A stretch of 64,000 nt of DNA, from assembly GCA_030272585.1 (NCBI GenBank), contig BSYQ01000010.1:3844001-3908000 (forward strand). Reading direction: 5' to 3'. Shown here in pieces: positions 13,411 through 26,500 of this stretch (position 1 is its first letter; the number at the start of each line of letters is the position of its first letter). Source of the stretch: Bryopsis sp. KO-2023. Taxonomy: Eukaryota; Chlorophyta; Ulvophyceae; Bryopsidales; Bryopsidaceae. Position numbers and translations under genes: made by a program. The notes under the pieces were generated by a model. It was not told where the DNA came from. It ran no database searches and was given only the letters and a program-made list of their open reading frames with translations.

Positions 13411-16400
13411 ATGGCGATTCCAGACGAGCAGATGGCCGGTGCTGAAGAATCCACCTCAAAAGATAAGAAACACCTCAAGGATGGGAATGCCGAGGCTGAC
13501 CCCGATGCCGATCTATCCGACGAAGACTTGGAACTCAAGAAAAGTTTGGAATTGATGGTGGAGAGAATACGGGATCCCGACGAGGGTGTGAGGAAATTGG
13601 CGCTGGGCAGCGTTGGAGAGGAGATCCGATCGGCGACGACGTCGATGACGTCGGTGCCCAAGCCTCTGAAGTTTTTGCGACCCCACTACGAAACATTGAA
13701 GGAGACGCTGGATAGTGTGAAAGCTCCAGAAAACAAGGTCTCTTTAGCTGACGTTATTTCGATTATGGCATCCACCTGTGCAAAGGCAGGAGAAAGAGAA
13801 ACTCTGAAGTATCGACTGCTTGGGTCTGGAGAAGATATTGGTAAGAGGGATTTAATAGTACTTAACATAAACATTTTTTGTTTAAAGTTTTTTGTTACCC
13901 TTGCAACAGGGACTGCAAGAAAGTTGCACTAAGGATATTTTTTTCCTTTCATTGATTCATTTTTTTTTTTCAATTTGAGGTATCGTTAGGGTAGGGCTGT
14001 TATTGTTAAGAAAAGAGCTTAAAACCTACCACTGGATTTTTTTTTCCACTATGTACAACACTTGTAGATTCTTTTTTTTTTCAATTGTCGACCAATGATG
14101 TTGTTTTTCTTTCTTTTCAATTCCTGGTGATTTCCAACAATAACGACTGCATCCCCATAGAATTTGAATCTTTCACTCTCTTTGAAAAACACGAACGTAT
14201 TGATTAATGTTTCTCCAAAAATTGATGTGACGATCAAGGGCTGTGATATACACCCTGCCACTATCTGTCAGCATAATTCAGAATAATGCATGATCTGTGT
14301 GTTGATTGCCTCCAGACCTAACAACAAAAGCCGAGGGATTTTCTTTCCACAATTTTTCATTGTTGGCTTCCCTCATTACTACTCTTAGTATTATTTTTGG
14401 CTAAAAAATATACATTTGTGCTTTATATATATTTTTTGTTTGGGGGGGGAGGGACTCCCCACCCCCCCTGCCCCTGCGCTTACCTCTAGGGGCCTGACCT
14501 GACCCACTTGTTTTTTCTGTTTTTTTTCCAAAAAGGTTCATGGGGGCACGAATACGTTCGCAACCTGGCTGGTGAAATCTCGGAGGCTTACCACGATCGC
14601 CAGGATGCGGACGAACCCGTGGAGGACCTGCTGAATCTGGTGAAACAAATCGTCCCCTACCACATGACCCACAACGCCGAACCCGAGGCCGTCGATCTGC
14701 TCATCGAAGTGGAGCGACTGGAGCTGCTGTCCCAATACGTGGATGAAGGCAACTGCCGAAGAACTTGCCTGTATCTCACCAACTGCCATCTGTACCTCCC
14801 CGAACCCGAAAACTCGATAGTTCTCGAGACCAGCCATGCGATATATTTGAAAATGGGGATGTTCCACGATGCTCTCCGGGTAGCCCTCAAAATCAACGAA
14901 AAGGGAGTGATCGAGCGGACGTTCGCCGCTTGCGAGAACCCCTTGGAGAAGAAGCAGCTCGGGTACTTGCTGGCCAGGCAAGGGGTGGTGGTGAATTTGG
15001 AAGAGGGGGAAGCTGCCATCGAGGACGAAAACCTCCAGGCCATGGTGCAGCACATCATCAGCAATTCGAACTTGAGCGAGTTGTTCTTGGAGCTGGCCAG
15101 GGATTTGGACGTTATGGAAGCCAAGGTATTTGTGTGCCAGCTATTTTTGGATACTGACCACTAGTCAGAATACAGCACTCGTCCTTTCAGGGCTTGCACC
15201 CTTCGTCGCTTCAGGCAAATACAAATGACTAAAATTTGTTGAACCAAGGAATATTTGCATATGCCTTGTGAGGAGGGGAAAAAAACAACACCACTTCTTT
15301 GGGGAGGTGTAGTAAATGAATAAGTGTGAGTTTGAAAATGGATGGATAGGTTCCGGAAGATGTGTACAAAGTGCACTTGGTTGAGGGTCGAGCGCCAGCA
15401 GGCAGGGCGATGGATTCGGCCCGCCAGAATCTTGCGAGCACATTTGTGAATGCTTTCGTAAATGCTGGATTTGGCCACGATAAACTGATGACCAAACCTG
15501 AAGAAGCTGATGGGGCACAGGTGGGTTCGCAATGATGAATTACACTCATTGTTCCTACAGTTTCGAATCCCTTTCGACACGCAAAAAAAAAAGCTTTTCA
15601 GTCTATTTTTCAAATTAGCATTTCGTATACTCCTTCGTCTGTGTGTACTGTAATTTCGATTTCGCGACCTGCTTAGCGAATCGCGAAATTTTGAAAACAC
15701 TTATTTTTGAAGACGAAAATGATCACCAGTGGGTTAAAATCGAAGTTACAGTATTGTCCGCCACTTTACAAGCCATTCTTTTTTTGATTTTTTTTTTTTT
15801 TTTTCTGGATGGGCATCAGGTTCAATGGATTTTCAAAAACAAGGACCACGGTAAAACCAGCGCCACCGCCAGCTTGGGAATGATCACGATGTGGGATGTG
15901 GAAGGGGGTCTGCCCCAAATCGACAAATACTTGTACACCACGGACAACTACATCGTGGCTGGGGCTCTGCTTGCCATCGGAATGGTGAATTGCTGCGTGC
16001 ACAACGATAACGACCCAGCTTATGCACTCATTTACGATAAAGTGAATCATGAAGATCCTACCGTTCGAATCGGGGCGGTCATGGGGCTGGGGTTGGCTTA
16101 TGCTGGGACTTGCCGGGAGGAAATCGAAGAAATATTGATTCCGTTGGTGGTGGATCCTGATGTGAGCATAGAGCTGGCTGGATTCGCTGCCCTGTCGCTT
16201 GGGTTGGTTTTCACGAGCACCTGCCACAAAGAGTGCGTCGAAGCCATTTCACAGGTGACCGTTTTTTTTATTTTTATTTTTTGAAAGCAACAAGTGTGAG
16301 TATGAACACATGGGGAAGATTAGGTGTGTTTCATTGTAAGGACAAAAAAACTGAAGAAAAGAAATCTGAACCATTATCTGAAGAATTGAAATCACATTCG

Positions 16401-18785
16401 ATAGCTCCTGCATGCATTGACAAGTGCATGGCGATCCAGAGGACTTAAGAATATATATTACTTTTTATTTATATTGCTTATCGATATGGGTTGAGGTTCT
16501 GGGTCAGTCTGACAGAAAAGAGTGAGCACCTGATGTCTGACAAAATTGACAACATGGATATCCAGGCATTGATGACTCGATCGGAGGCCCACCTATCTAC
16601 CCCTTTCGCTAAAATGTTGTGCTTGGGGCTGGGGATGCTATTTTTGGGAAAGCAGGAGCTGGTGGAAGCCACCCTTGAGGTAAAAAAAAAAAAATTGAAA
16701 GGAAAATAAATCGTCATACTGTGAGGAAAATCGATGCTTGCTTATTCTCTGGGGGCGATTGAGTTTGGGGCTGAATCTAAAGGATGTTGGGGTGTAAGGA
16801 TTTTCTTTGCCAGAATTTTCCATGCCATCCTTGATATAACCATCCGTGGAACACGAATGTGAAAAGCTTTATGGATGGTGATGTACAGATTGCAAAGGCA
16901 TTGAACCAGCGGATATCTAAGTTTTGTCAAGTTGTGCTGGACACTTGCGCATATGCCGGAACAGGCAACGTCTTGAAAATTCAAGAGTTGCTGGGTCTTT
17001 GTGGGGAGAAGATTGAAACGGATAACACCAGTGGATGGAAGGTACGTTCGCAAGCAAATTGCAACGCTAGTCAGACATAGATATTTTTTCCCCTCCCTCC
17101 CTTTCCTTTCCTTTTTTTTTTTTTTTTTTTAAACGGTGGCATCCAGGGCAGAAAGCCCATCCATCGTGCTGGTGAGTGAGTTGCAGCTTTCGAATCTGGG
17201 AAATCCTCGCAATTTCGAAGTGGAAAACTTGATTAGCTCCATGAATGATCGGAAAGAATATGAAAAAAAAGCCTCAAGTTTTTTTTGTGTGTGCCTTTTT
17301 TCATATCACCAGTCCAGCCACCAAAGTGCAGCGGTCCTAGGAATTGCCTTGATATCGATGGCCGAAGAACTGGGCTCCAAGATGGCCCATCGATCACTGG
17401 AGCATCTGCTCCAATACTGTACTTCTTCCGTAAGGACGGCAGTGCCCCTAGCACTCGCTCTGCTGAACGTCTCCAGCCCAGATATCTACCCGATGGACAT
17501 CCTCAGCAGATTGAGCCACGATTCCGACTCCAGCGTTGCCCAGAATGCGATTTTGGCGCTGGGCGTCATTGGGGCAGGGACGAACAATGCTCGATTGGCT
17601 GGGATGTTGAGAAATTTGTCGTCGTATTACTACAAGGACCCTACCATGCTGTTTTTGGTGAGAGTCGCTCAAGGGCTGGTCTACATGGGCAAGGGTTTGA
17701 TGACGCTGAACCCATACCACACGGATAGGCAACTATTGTCAGGTAAACCTCTGCATATTTTTGCCGCTGAGTCACGATTGTTTTGGGTACGTGTGGGGGG
17801 GGGGGGGGGGGGGGCGGCTGATTCTTTCCCGGAACGTTGTACGGGGTCAAAAATTTCGGAGCTCGACTTATTGTTGAGAATCCACAGACACTCCCTGCCG
17901 GTTAACCCGACTGTGTTCAGTTTCAGCTGTTTTAGTCTGGGGCAGAGAAATATTTCCTTTTTCCCCTGCTCGCTCCGGGAGTGTGCATTTGCTTAGATCC
18001 TGGTTTCTGTCTGATATTGTGGTGCAAATCATTCACGTAGTTTGAATTATTTTTTTTTGTAAACCCACCTACAGGTGTCGCCGTCTCTGGGCTGTTGTGC
18101 GTCTTGCATGCCTGCTTCGATATGAAAGAAACGATCACTGGAAAACACCACTACATGCTCTACTTCTTGGCAACTGCCATGAAACCCAGGTGTGGAATTG
18201 GCATCATTTATTTTATGTCGAGGCTGAAACTCTCATGGGGGTATTCTCCATCGTGTATTTCAGCCCACTGCTTGAAAAAGCATCATCGATTGAATTGCTT
18301 TTACTTTTTTTGAATTAAACCCGACGGTTGCAAAACCAATTTCGCTTTAATTTTTTACGAAAAATCTCTCTGGCTCCTGCTCTTAATAATCCACCTTTGG
18401 CTGGATTATTATCGACTTTCCCTCTGGTTAAATCTTGCCGAAATGGAATCGACATCAAAATTACACCGTTTTTCGAGGAAAAAAGAAAAAGAAGAAAAAA
18501 TTATATTTAATAATAAGTATGTGAAACAACAGGTACTTGATGACGGTCGATGAAGAGGGCAACATGCTGCCAGTGCCTGTCAGAGTTGGGCAAGCTGTGG
18601 ATGTGGTTGCTCAAGCGGGGAGGCCAAAAACCATCACAGGATTCCAAACGCACAACACCCCTGTTCTCATCGCTGTGGGAGAGAGGGCCGAGCTGGGTAC
18701 AGAAAAATACATACCGCTTTCGCCAGTTCTGGAAGGGGTTGTGATTCTGAAAAAGAATCCTGACTTCGCTGATGTGGATGAATGA
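13411..18785 (+). CDS. RPN1: 26S proteasome base subunit RPN1/PSMD2
   Basis: RPN1 is the largest non-ATPase subunit of the 19S base; it docks ubiquitin shuttles, ubiquitin and Ubp6/USP14. Ten plus-strand exons join in phase: 13411-13840, 14536-15125, 15350-15520, 15820-16254, 16566-16679, 16889-17041, 17147-17175, 17318-17742, 18075-18189 and 18533-18785. The product is 904 aa, about the family length. Landmarks are [20 protein letters not shown] near residue 71, [15 protein letters not shown], the PC-repeat solenoid ([32 protein letters not shown]), [17 protein letters not shown], the [10 protein letters not shown] region, and the C-terminal [20 protein letters not shown] with ILKKNPDF. Exon 5 starts at 16566, not at the longer open frame upstream, because only that acceptor gives both phase and alignment. 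The tiny 29-nt exon 7 encodes part of the variable linker that is Lys/Glu-rich in animals. Confidence 0.95.
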
Positions 18786-19554
18786 GCTGTGTTAAGTTGG
18801 GGAAATTGTGAGGGTTCTTTTCTCCTAGAGAAAAAAGTCGGGAAAAAAGGGGTGCTGGGCGGATCGATGGGGCTATATATGTAGTGAGTCATTCTATTTG
18901 CCATCGAGGAATGAACGATGCGGCTTGCTCTTGCAATTTGAATTGTTACAATTATGAGGGGGATGGGGGGGAAGGAGGAGGGCTTGGGGGTTTGCTGGTT
19001 AAAAAAGGGGCACGGGGATCAAATGGTCGAAAAGGGAAAAAAAAAAGCAAAAAGGGTGATGACAGGCGCAAAGAAAAGAGATATAGGGTGGATGTCATGC
19101 ATGGTTCGATTTGTAAATTGGAATTGGTTTCTTGTCGTTCTTGCGAGAAGCTGTGTGCCGGGCTGATGCTCTCCGAATTTCCCCACCACTTGTTCTGAGT
19201 GAAAGCCTGGCGGCGTCTGGGTAGCTATTTTCTTCCAGCAGTTGATCAACCCCTCCACAAGTCCATATCCATCCCAAAACGCAAACAAGTTCAAAAAAAT
19301 TGATCTCTTCCGAAAGAATATACATTACATGTATATTTTTTTGCGGCGAGTCGAACATAGGGGGGCAATCGACTGAGGGGAAGGTGTTGAAGAAAAGTTT
19401 AAAATAGATCGCGTCGCTGCCTATTAGATTCCGTTATCTTGGCTCTTTCGATCCACTCTTTTGCAACACACTCCTGGCTTCGGGACCGAAAAAAAGAAAC
19501 GAAACGCAAGTTCGTGGCTGCGCAACAAACTTCGTTTTTGAAAGCAAAGAGAAA
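18786..19554. other. Intergenic stretch between RPN1 and NTF2
   Basis: This holds the RPN1 3' region and the NTF2 promoter. It is G/A-rich at 18950-19080. The open frames over it are low-complexity and have no recognisable motif. Confidence 0.45.
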
Positions 19555-20835
19555 ATGACGACCCCAGAAGAGCAAGTCGGAAAGGTACTTGACTCGAGCA
19601 TCCCGTGGATCCGAAGTCTTCCCCCCCCCGGTTGAATTCTCGTCTAGAACCATCGCTTGTTTTGAGGATTGTCTGGCTATCGATCTGCGGAAGCGATCAA
19701 GCTCCAGTGAGGGCTCTCTTAGAATGCTTGTTTTTTTGTCCGTTCTTTCAGATGTTCGTTGAACACTATTATAACGCGTTCGATACAAACCGCGCAGCCC
19801 TGGCTTCCCTCTACCAGCCAGATTCCTACTTGACCTTCGAGGGAAAACACTTCGTCGGGACACAAGCTATAATGGAAAAGCTGACGAGCTTGCCGTTCGC
19901 CCGCTGTGCGCATCAGCTGGATACCTTGGACGTTCAACGCTCACCTACAGGGGGTCTGCTGGTGTTCACTACAGGGGCTCTGAAGGTAAATCCCCAAAAT
20001 AGAAACTCTCCAAAATAAAACAGGTAGAAAAAGGAAAGAAAGAAAGAAACAGAATCCCCAAAAAATAAAATAACATGAAATAAAAATAAATAAAATGCCC
20101 ACACCAAAGTTGGTCCACGTATAGTGAAACAGAGAAAAAAAAACCCAAGAAATTGTAAATCATAAAATGTATGTGTAGTTTTTTGGTTAAATGGAAATCA
20201 CAAATTGAAAAAGTGCTGATTCTTTAATTATTATTTATTATTTATTGTTATTTTTTTGGGGGGGGAGTTAGAGAGAAAATGATCTGTGTTCAACCTGATG
20301 CGATCATCGTTTCTGGTTGGGTTTTCTGCTGGTACGTTTTTGTTTTCAAGTTGAATTTCTTTTTGTTTTAAATCAGGTTGAGGGAGAAGCAAATCCAATG
20401 AGATTCAGTCAAACCTTCCATCTCAGCCAAGTGGGGAGCAACTGGGTGGTGACAAATGGTAAGATTTATTTTTTTTTTCTTTTTATATTTTTTCTCTCTC
20501 TACATATATATATATTTGTTTGGGGGGGGGGGAGGGAAACCGTATAATGTACAATAAAGTGGTAAAGATAAGGTGATATCTGGCTGCAATTTCGAAATAA
20601 ATCAATCTAGTCATATTCCTTTGAAAAAATTTTGCTGTTTTACTTCTAAGAAACTATTGATTTTGGTCCGGCTATTGTAGGACAGAGATTTCGGTTCACA
20701 ATTATGGGATGAAATCACCGAAAACTGTTTTGGCAGTGGGGAAATTTCATTCTGGGTATGAATTTGTTAAAATGGGGCTGATTTTTTTTCCCTTTTTTCT
20801 TGGTAGATATGTTCCGGCTGAATTTGTCTGGTTGA
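19555..20835 (+). CDS. NTF2: Nuclear transport factor 2
   Basis: NTF2 is the small homodimeric carrier that imports Ran-GDP through the nuclear pore. Four plus-strand exons join in phase: 19555-19584, 19752-19985, 20377-20458 and 20807-20835, giving 124 aa, the usual length. The protein starts MTTPEEQVGK and continues MFVEHYYNAFDTNRAALASL, with the typical core YLTFEGKHFVGTQAIMEKL, LPFARCAHQLDTLDVQ and the Phe-Gly-binding face FSQTFHLSQVGSNWVVTND. It ends MFRLNLSG, like the family's NDxFRLNY end. Exon 4 is only 29 nt and would be missed by an ORF scan. Nothing suggests damage. Confidence 0.95.
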
Positions 20836-23506
20836 TGAATCGTGGCTCTCTTGGGCAATTGCCAAGGCTATTGCTGCTGCTTCTTTTTTCTTTTTTTTTT
20901 TTTTTTCAAAGAAAAAGCAGACCAACCTTAAAATACAACAAAAAAAAGGGGGGTAAAAAAAAAACTGTGCCAATATCACCCTCTCGAGAGGAAGAAGCTT
21001 CGGACGAAGAGGGGAAAAAAAAAAAGAAGGAAAGAAAATCTTTCAGAACTCATATATAATATTTTTAATCTTGGGATGATAAGGTTTGAGGCAGGGAGGG
21101 AGGACGCACGTGTGGGTGGCAGCGTTTGTTATTTCGATCTGTTTTGTATTAATGGTTTCAGCAGTGAAATTAGTTCGATAGCGAAAGAAAAAAAAAAGAA
21201 AAAAAGGAGAAAACAGGGGGGATGGGCGGGTTTTTTCCAATCTCGTTGCTTGACTGTGTTATCATGGTTTGTGAGTGGATTTTACCCTATCATGAGTGAT
21301 GCCTGTTACTTCAACAAATTCAAATGTTACACCTTTTTAAAAAAATTTGAGAGTTGAGGCTCTATGAAACACCACAAACAAGAATAAGAAAAAGAATGAT
21401 CGACTGGTTCCGTGAATAAGAAATTTCTTTGAAAGCCTGCTCGGCCTTGGGGGAATTTCCTGGGAGAACACACCTAAGCCAATCTGAGCAAGCTGGGTTG
21501 GGGGAAGGAAAAGCATGGATATTCCAGTGTAGAACTCAGTGTAGCAGAACACAGATTTTGGAAAAGAGGTAGAGGGACATCATGTAAAATGTCCTTTTTA
21601 CGCATCAAGCCAGGCTGCTGCGGAAGACCTCTCAGCGAAATTTCACAAACAAGCACCAGGGGAAAAAATCATCAAAATCCAAATTTTGGTACACGTAGTC
21701 CCACGATATAAAACATTATTCGCTGACTGAAGCGAGCTATCAAGGCTGAATATTGTTGGCTGACTGAACCAAGCATCCCCCCCGTTTTTAGCCGTCGATC
21801 TGGATTTCTGCAAGCTTGTCACATTTTTCACGACACCCCCAAAAGAGTGATATACACGCACTTCTTATGGCCCAATGCCTCTCGGGTGTTTCACCAAATT
21901 GTGTTTGCGCGCAGGCAGGTTGCGAAAAAAATTCACCACTGCGGTTTTTCGAAACGGGCACCATCGCACCTCTACAAGCGTGACAAGCGGTAAGGTTCCA
22001 AAGAATCATGAAACAAACAACGATGCAAGGAAGGACCAGCCGAATAAGAATCCTCCCCTCCCTTCCCCCCTTCCCTTGCCAATGCTTTCGTTTCCACCGG
22101 CTTCGTTCGTGCCGAAAAAAGCAGCCATCTAATTTGCGAGGTTGAAAGAAAAAGAGGGGGATTCTGTTGCGGTGAAGATTATGGCGCTGTTTGATTGGGG
22201 TCCAAGGTTTTGCAAAGCTCAGAGAAATATATCGAGGTGCCTTGAGGCTTTTTTTTGTTTCTTAGTGACGTGGTTTTCTTTTTTTGTGCTGCGGTAGACA
22301 GTGAAGTTCTATCGGAAGATCCGACCTGTGGGAACGAGGACGAACTGCGAACTGTCCGGGGGCTGGTAAGAATCGAAGCAAAAACCCTCCTAAAAAAAAA
22401 CAAAAACACCACGATAGGAAAGCTTCGAACGTTCCAATCTGCGTGAGACCGCGATAGGGTTGGTTTGGACTTATGAACGTTTTTTTTTTGCTTTTGGATG
22501 ATGTCGCCTCCCCCCCCCAGCGCTATCTTCGAACGAGATACATGCGCGACCGTTTTGTTTAGGGGTTAGGTCGTTTTGCTGTTCGCTCGACTGGAATTCC
22601 AGCCGGGTATCGGTAACGCTTCCTCGATTGATCTGTTTCGGATGGCGTGGAAAACTCTGCTGTCTTCCCTGGAATTTTATTCCACCTAGATGGACTCATT
22701 TCAAAATCTTCCCAAAACTAAAAAAAAAAACAAATGGAAAATGGAAAGAATTGTGGGGCGATGGTTGGGGAGAGGGAATATGTCCGCATCTGTCCAGTTG
22801 CACGTCGAAGCATCTTGGTTTTATTGTAATAATATTAATAATCATATTAAATGGCTGGGGCTGAACGCCCCATGGAAGCAGATTTTCTGTTAATTTTTGA
22901 GTTTTACAATGGTCTAGGCCCTAGACTCTAGGGCTTCCATGTGAAGTGTGGCATTTGTTGGCAGCTGCTCGAAAATATCTTTTTATCAATTACATAAGGA
23001 AAATCATCTGGTGTGTTGTGTTTTTGCTTTCTATTTTTTCCCAGGTGCATCATCTCAGAAGGGAAAAAAAAGAAATCAAAAAAAGAGGAGCACCACCACA
23101 ACAGAAACGAGAAGAAGTCGAAGAAAAGTTTCTGGAGAGTTCGAGCGCAACCTTTCTTTTTTCCATCCTCAATAACAGGAGGAAAAAAAAAGGGAGACCC
23201 CCCATTCAACCACCACACACTCTAACAAAAAACCCACTGCAGCAAACCGCACACACACAAACAACAGTTTGAAAGGAGGGGGAAAAAAACAAGAAAAGAA
23301 AAGAAAAAACCAAGTTCGAGGGGTTTTTGGAACATCGAGGGGAGAAGGAGGAGTTTGAATTGAAAGAAAAAAAAAAAGCAAAAAAAAAGAAACAGAAAGG
23401 TGAAGAGGGAAGTTTTTTCCTTCTGACAGAGAATCGGACGTGATAAAAGAAAGGCAACAGCCTGGACTTTCTACGAGAATTTGCACATGACTTACCGGAC
23501 GCCGGG
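20836..23506. other. Long intergenic region with no confident gene
   Basis: About 2.7 kb between NTF2 and the receptor kinase gene. It holds many poly-A/T/G tracts and some GC-richer islands (21400-22120 and 22280-22640). Minus-strand frames at 21643-22009 are open with an acceptor-like ttgcag near 21810, but I could not build a phase-consistent protein or see a family. A small gene on either strand cannot be excluded. The last few hundred bases are presumably the kinase promoter and 5' UTR. Confidence 0.4.
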
Positions 23507-26500
23507 ATGCTTGCAGTCCAGCAACTGCCGTTGCCATGGATGCCCCTTCGGTGTTTGAATCACAAAAGATGTTTCGGAATCGCACTGCTTCTGTTGTTTT
23601 TGTGCCTGCGTGGAGAAGCTGCCGGCGCCCCCGCATGGAAAGTCGCTGTGTCCGATGCGGTGGCCCAAGTTTACAATGCACAGGTATGTATGTATATATA
23701 TATATATATTTGCTTGCATAAGTGTTATCTGCCTGGGTGGGTGGGTTGACTCATCCATGGAAAAGCCGTTCGAATATATCTGAAAGTATCCACAAGATTA
23801 CTAGAAAATATATTTAAAAAAAAAAAAAAAAACAGTGCCTGATTGGATTAGATGACTCATATATTGAATTGAATTGAAAGTATTTTACGCAAAAGCAATC
23901 GGTTGAGTGCAGCCCGTTCACGGAAATGTGTATTATCGGCTGACCTGTATGCATTGACTTAGATATATGTATTGACTTGGATATATGTTGGGATTTTCGC
24001 AGGACTTCTACGAGGCATTGGCTTTGGTGGAGCATGGCAGCATCAAGGTCGACACGATTTCCCTCAAAAGCAATTTCACAATAGTGGGGGCGGTGTGGTC
24101 CCCAAGAATTACGATATCGAAGAATTTGACAATCGCTGGGGAAAACTCGGATATTCGCATCATGGTGGCCAAATCGACGACGATCTTGTCGGTAAAAGAC
24201 AGCCATTTGGTCGTCCGGGGGTTTCATTTTTTACCAATCGACAAAGGCCTCGGCTCGTTTGAGCGTCTGGAATCATCAGCCCCGTCATGGTTTGACCTGC
24301 AAGATGGTGCTAGTGTACATTTTAAGGATATGGTAAGCAAACGTCCTGCAAATGCACTATTTTGATCAGTAAATCTTAACTCGTCAGTAATATTGGATGC
24401 CTTTTTTGACATTCTCGATGTTCGTTTTCAGAGAGGGCATTGCTGAAATGACCAATTCTGCATTTCCCTCCGTTTCTGGAATTTGTTTATTGGTGGTGGG
24501 GGGGCAAGGGGACTGAAATGCGCCCCCCTTTTGTTGCTTTTTGTGCGTTTTCAGGTTTGGGAAATGGGAAGCAATTTTGCATTGAAGAATAGACCTACGC
24601 GAATTGATCCGCTGCATCCCGATTATCTGGCCGATGTGCTGAAAACGGATAACGCTGTGGTGTTTCGAGAAGTTGTGATGCCTCCATGCACCTACACAAA
24701 CGTTCACTTCCAGGTCAGCCTCTCCGCAGGTCGTTGTTTTTTTTCGTTTTTTTTTTTCTCTTTAAATTCCTCTGTTGAATCAACTATTTTCAGTAGGCAT
24801 CGTTTGTGTAAAATGCTTGTGTTTTATTTTGTATGTCTGACAACACAAAGCCTGGCCTTTTTTTTTTTCTCCTTGAAAAATACTGGGAAAAAAAAGGATA
24901 TCCTAGCAAAATATCATTTCACCATAAGATATTTTTTTACAACCTTCATTCATTCCTCTTGATGACTTTTTTTACCCATTTCTTTACCCCCTTTTTTTTT
25001 CTCTTGTTTTGGGATACAGCATGAGTCGACGAAACGGCGTCCTTTGCCGAAATGGACTCGACCTCACCGTTTCATAGCAGCCAACCCCCCCCAGTTCAAA
25101 AATGCTTTGAAAAGCTTGAGGGACAACAGCGATCGGGATGTCGAAATCACAATGACCGCCAACATGGCCATGAACACCGGTCAAATTTTTCGTTCGATAG
25201 GACCTGGAGTGAACCTCACCAAGACTCTCGTTTTCAAACAAAAGGGGGAGTCGGTGCTATGGCTGACCCAGAGCAAAAACGAGGAGCAGTTGATGGATTT
25301 GTCAGTCACGGGGCGAGTTCACCACCAGAACATAGCTGTTGCATTGAAACACAGGGGCAATCGTGACCGGAGGTCGGAAGAGAGCGATATGTGCGACTGG
25401 TTTCCGACTTTTGCTCGATTTCCAGATGTGAAGCTTGGGCCCAGATGTCTGGTTTCGTTCCGGGATTCGTTTCTGTTCGTCAAGGACTGTTCGGTGTTTT
25501 CTGATTTGAGCAAAGCGGTGCTGAGGAATGACACGAACGTGGTGTTCTCGGTCCAACAGAATCAGGTCACCGTGAAACGCATGATCAGCAAGGGTTACTG
25601 CATGGACAATGTGATAATCAGTTGTCAGGAAGCTCGGTTGAAAGAATTCCTCCACAAGAGAGAACAAAGGCCGGTGCAGAAGCCGAGGCTGTTTCGGGTC
25701 ACCTCGACCAACGTGAATGACAGACATCCGGACGCCACCGACGGAGGCAAAACCATGTATGCAATGGTGGTGGTGTTCGGGGTTTTGCTGCTGGTCAGCG
25801 TGGTGGCGATGTTGGCTCATTGGGGAGGTTTCGGAATGCCGAAATCCATAAATCGTAGGGTGAACACCGTGTGGAAAAGAGGCCGTAAATTATCTGGGAA
25901 AGAGCGAAAAGTGCCCCAGATGATTGGTGGCGGCGGGGGGGTTGGTAGGCCAGAGACGGATGGATTCGTTATAGTGTCGGTTTCCTCCGACGGAACGGGG
26001 GTGTACAATACGGGGGATTATATTTACGACAGTCGATGTTTAGGAAGTCAGCCTCTTGCATCTCAACCCCCCATGGGCGAATTCGAAGCCGAAAAAATTG
26101 ACGACTGCTCCGAGTTACAACGTGGCTTGGCTGAAACGGCCGTGTGGGCCCAACCGGTCGGATTGGGAAGGCTCAACGAGGAAGAGGTGGTGGAAATAGA
26201 ACAGTTCATCGGGAGGGGGGGCTACGGGGTCGTGTACAAAGGGGTTTGGAAGGGGGAGCCTGTTGCGGTGAAAACGCTGGTGTTCGAAGAAACCCGCAGT
26301 TCGTCGTGTCCGAGAAAACAGAGGGCAATTCTCGAGGTGAATGCCTTTTTTTAGTCTTTCCTTGAAAAATATCACAACTCCTTTGTTCAAAATATTGCTT
26401 GTGGGAATTCCTTCATAGATTTTAAGTTAATCTTTTTTTTATGGTGGGGGGGATTTCGGAAAAACAAAAAGCAATCAGACAAAAAATAAAGATTAAATTA

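Noticed and set aside
16491-16565. Upstream extension of RPN1 exon 5
   Set aside because: Its acceptors are out of phase with exon 4; the acceptor before 16566 fits both phase and family alignment.
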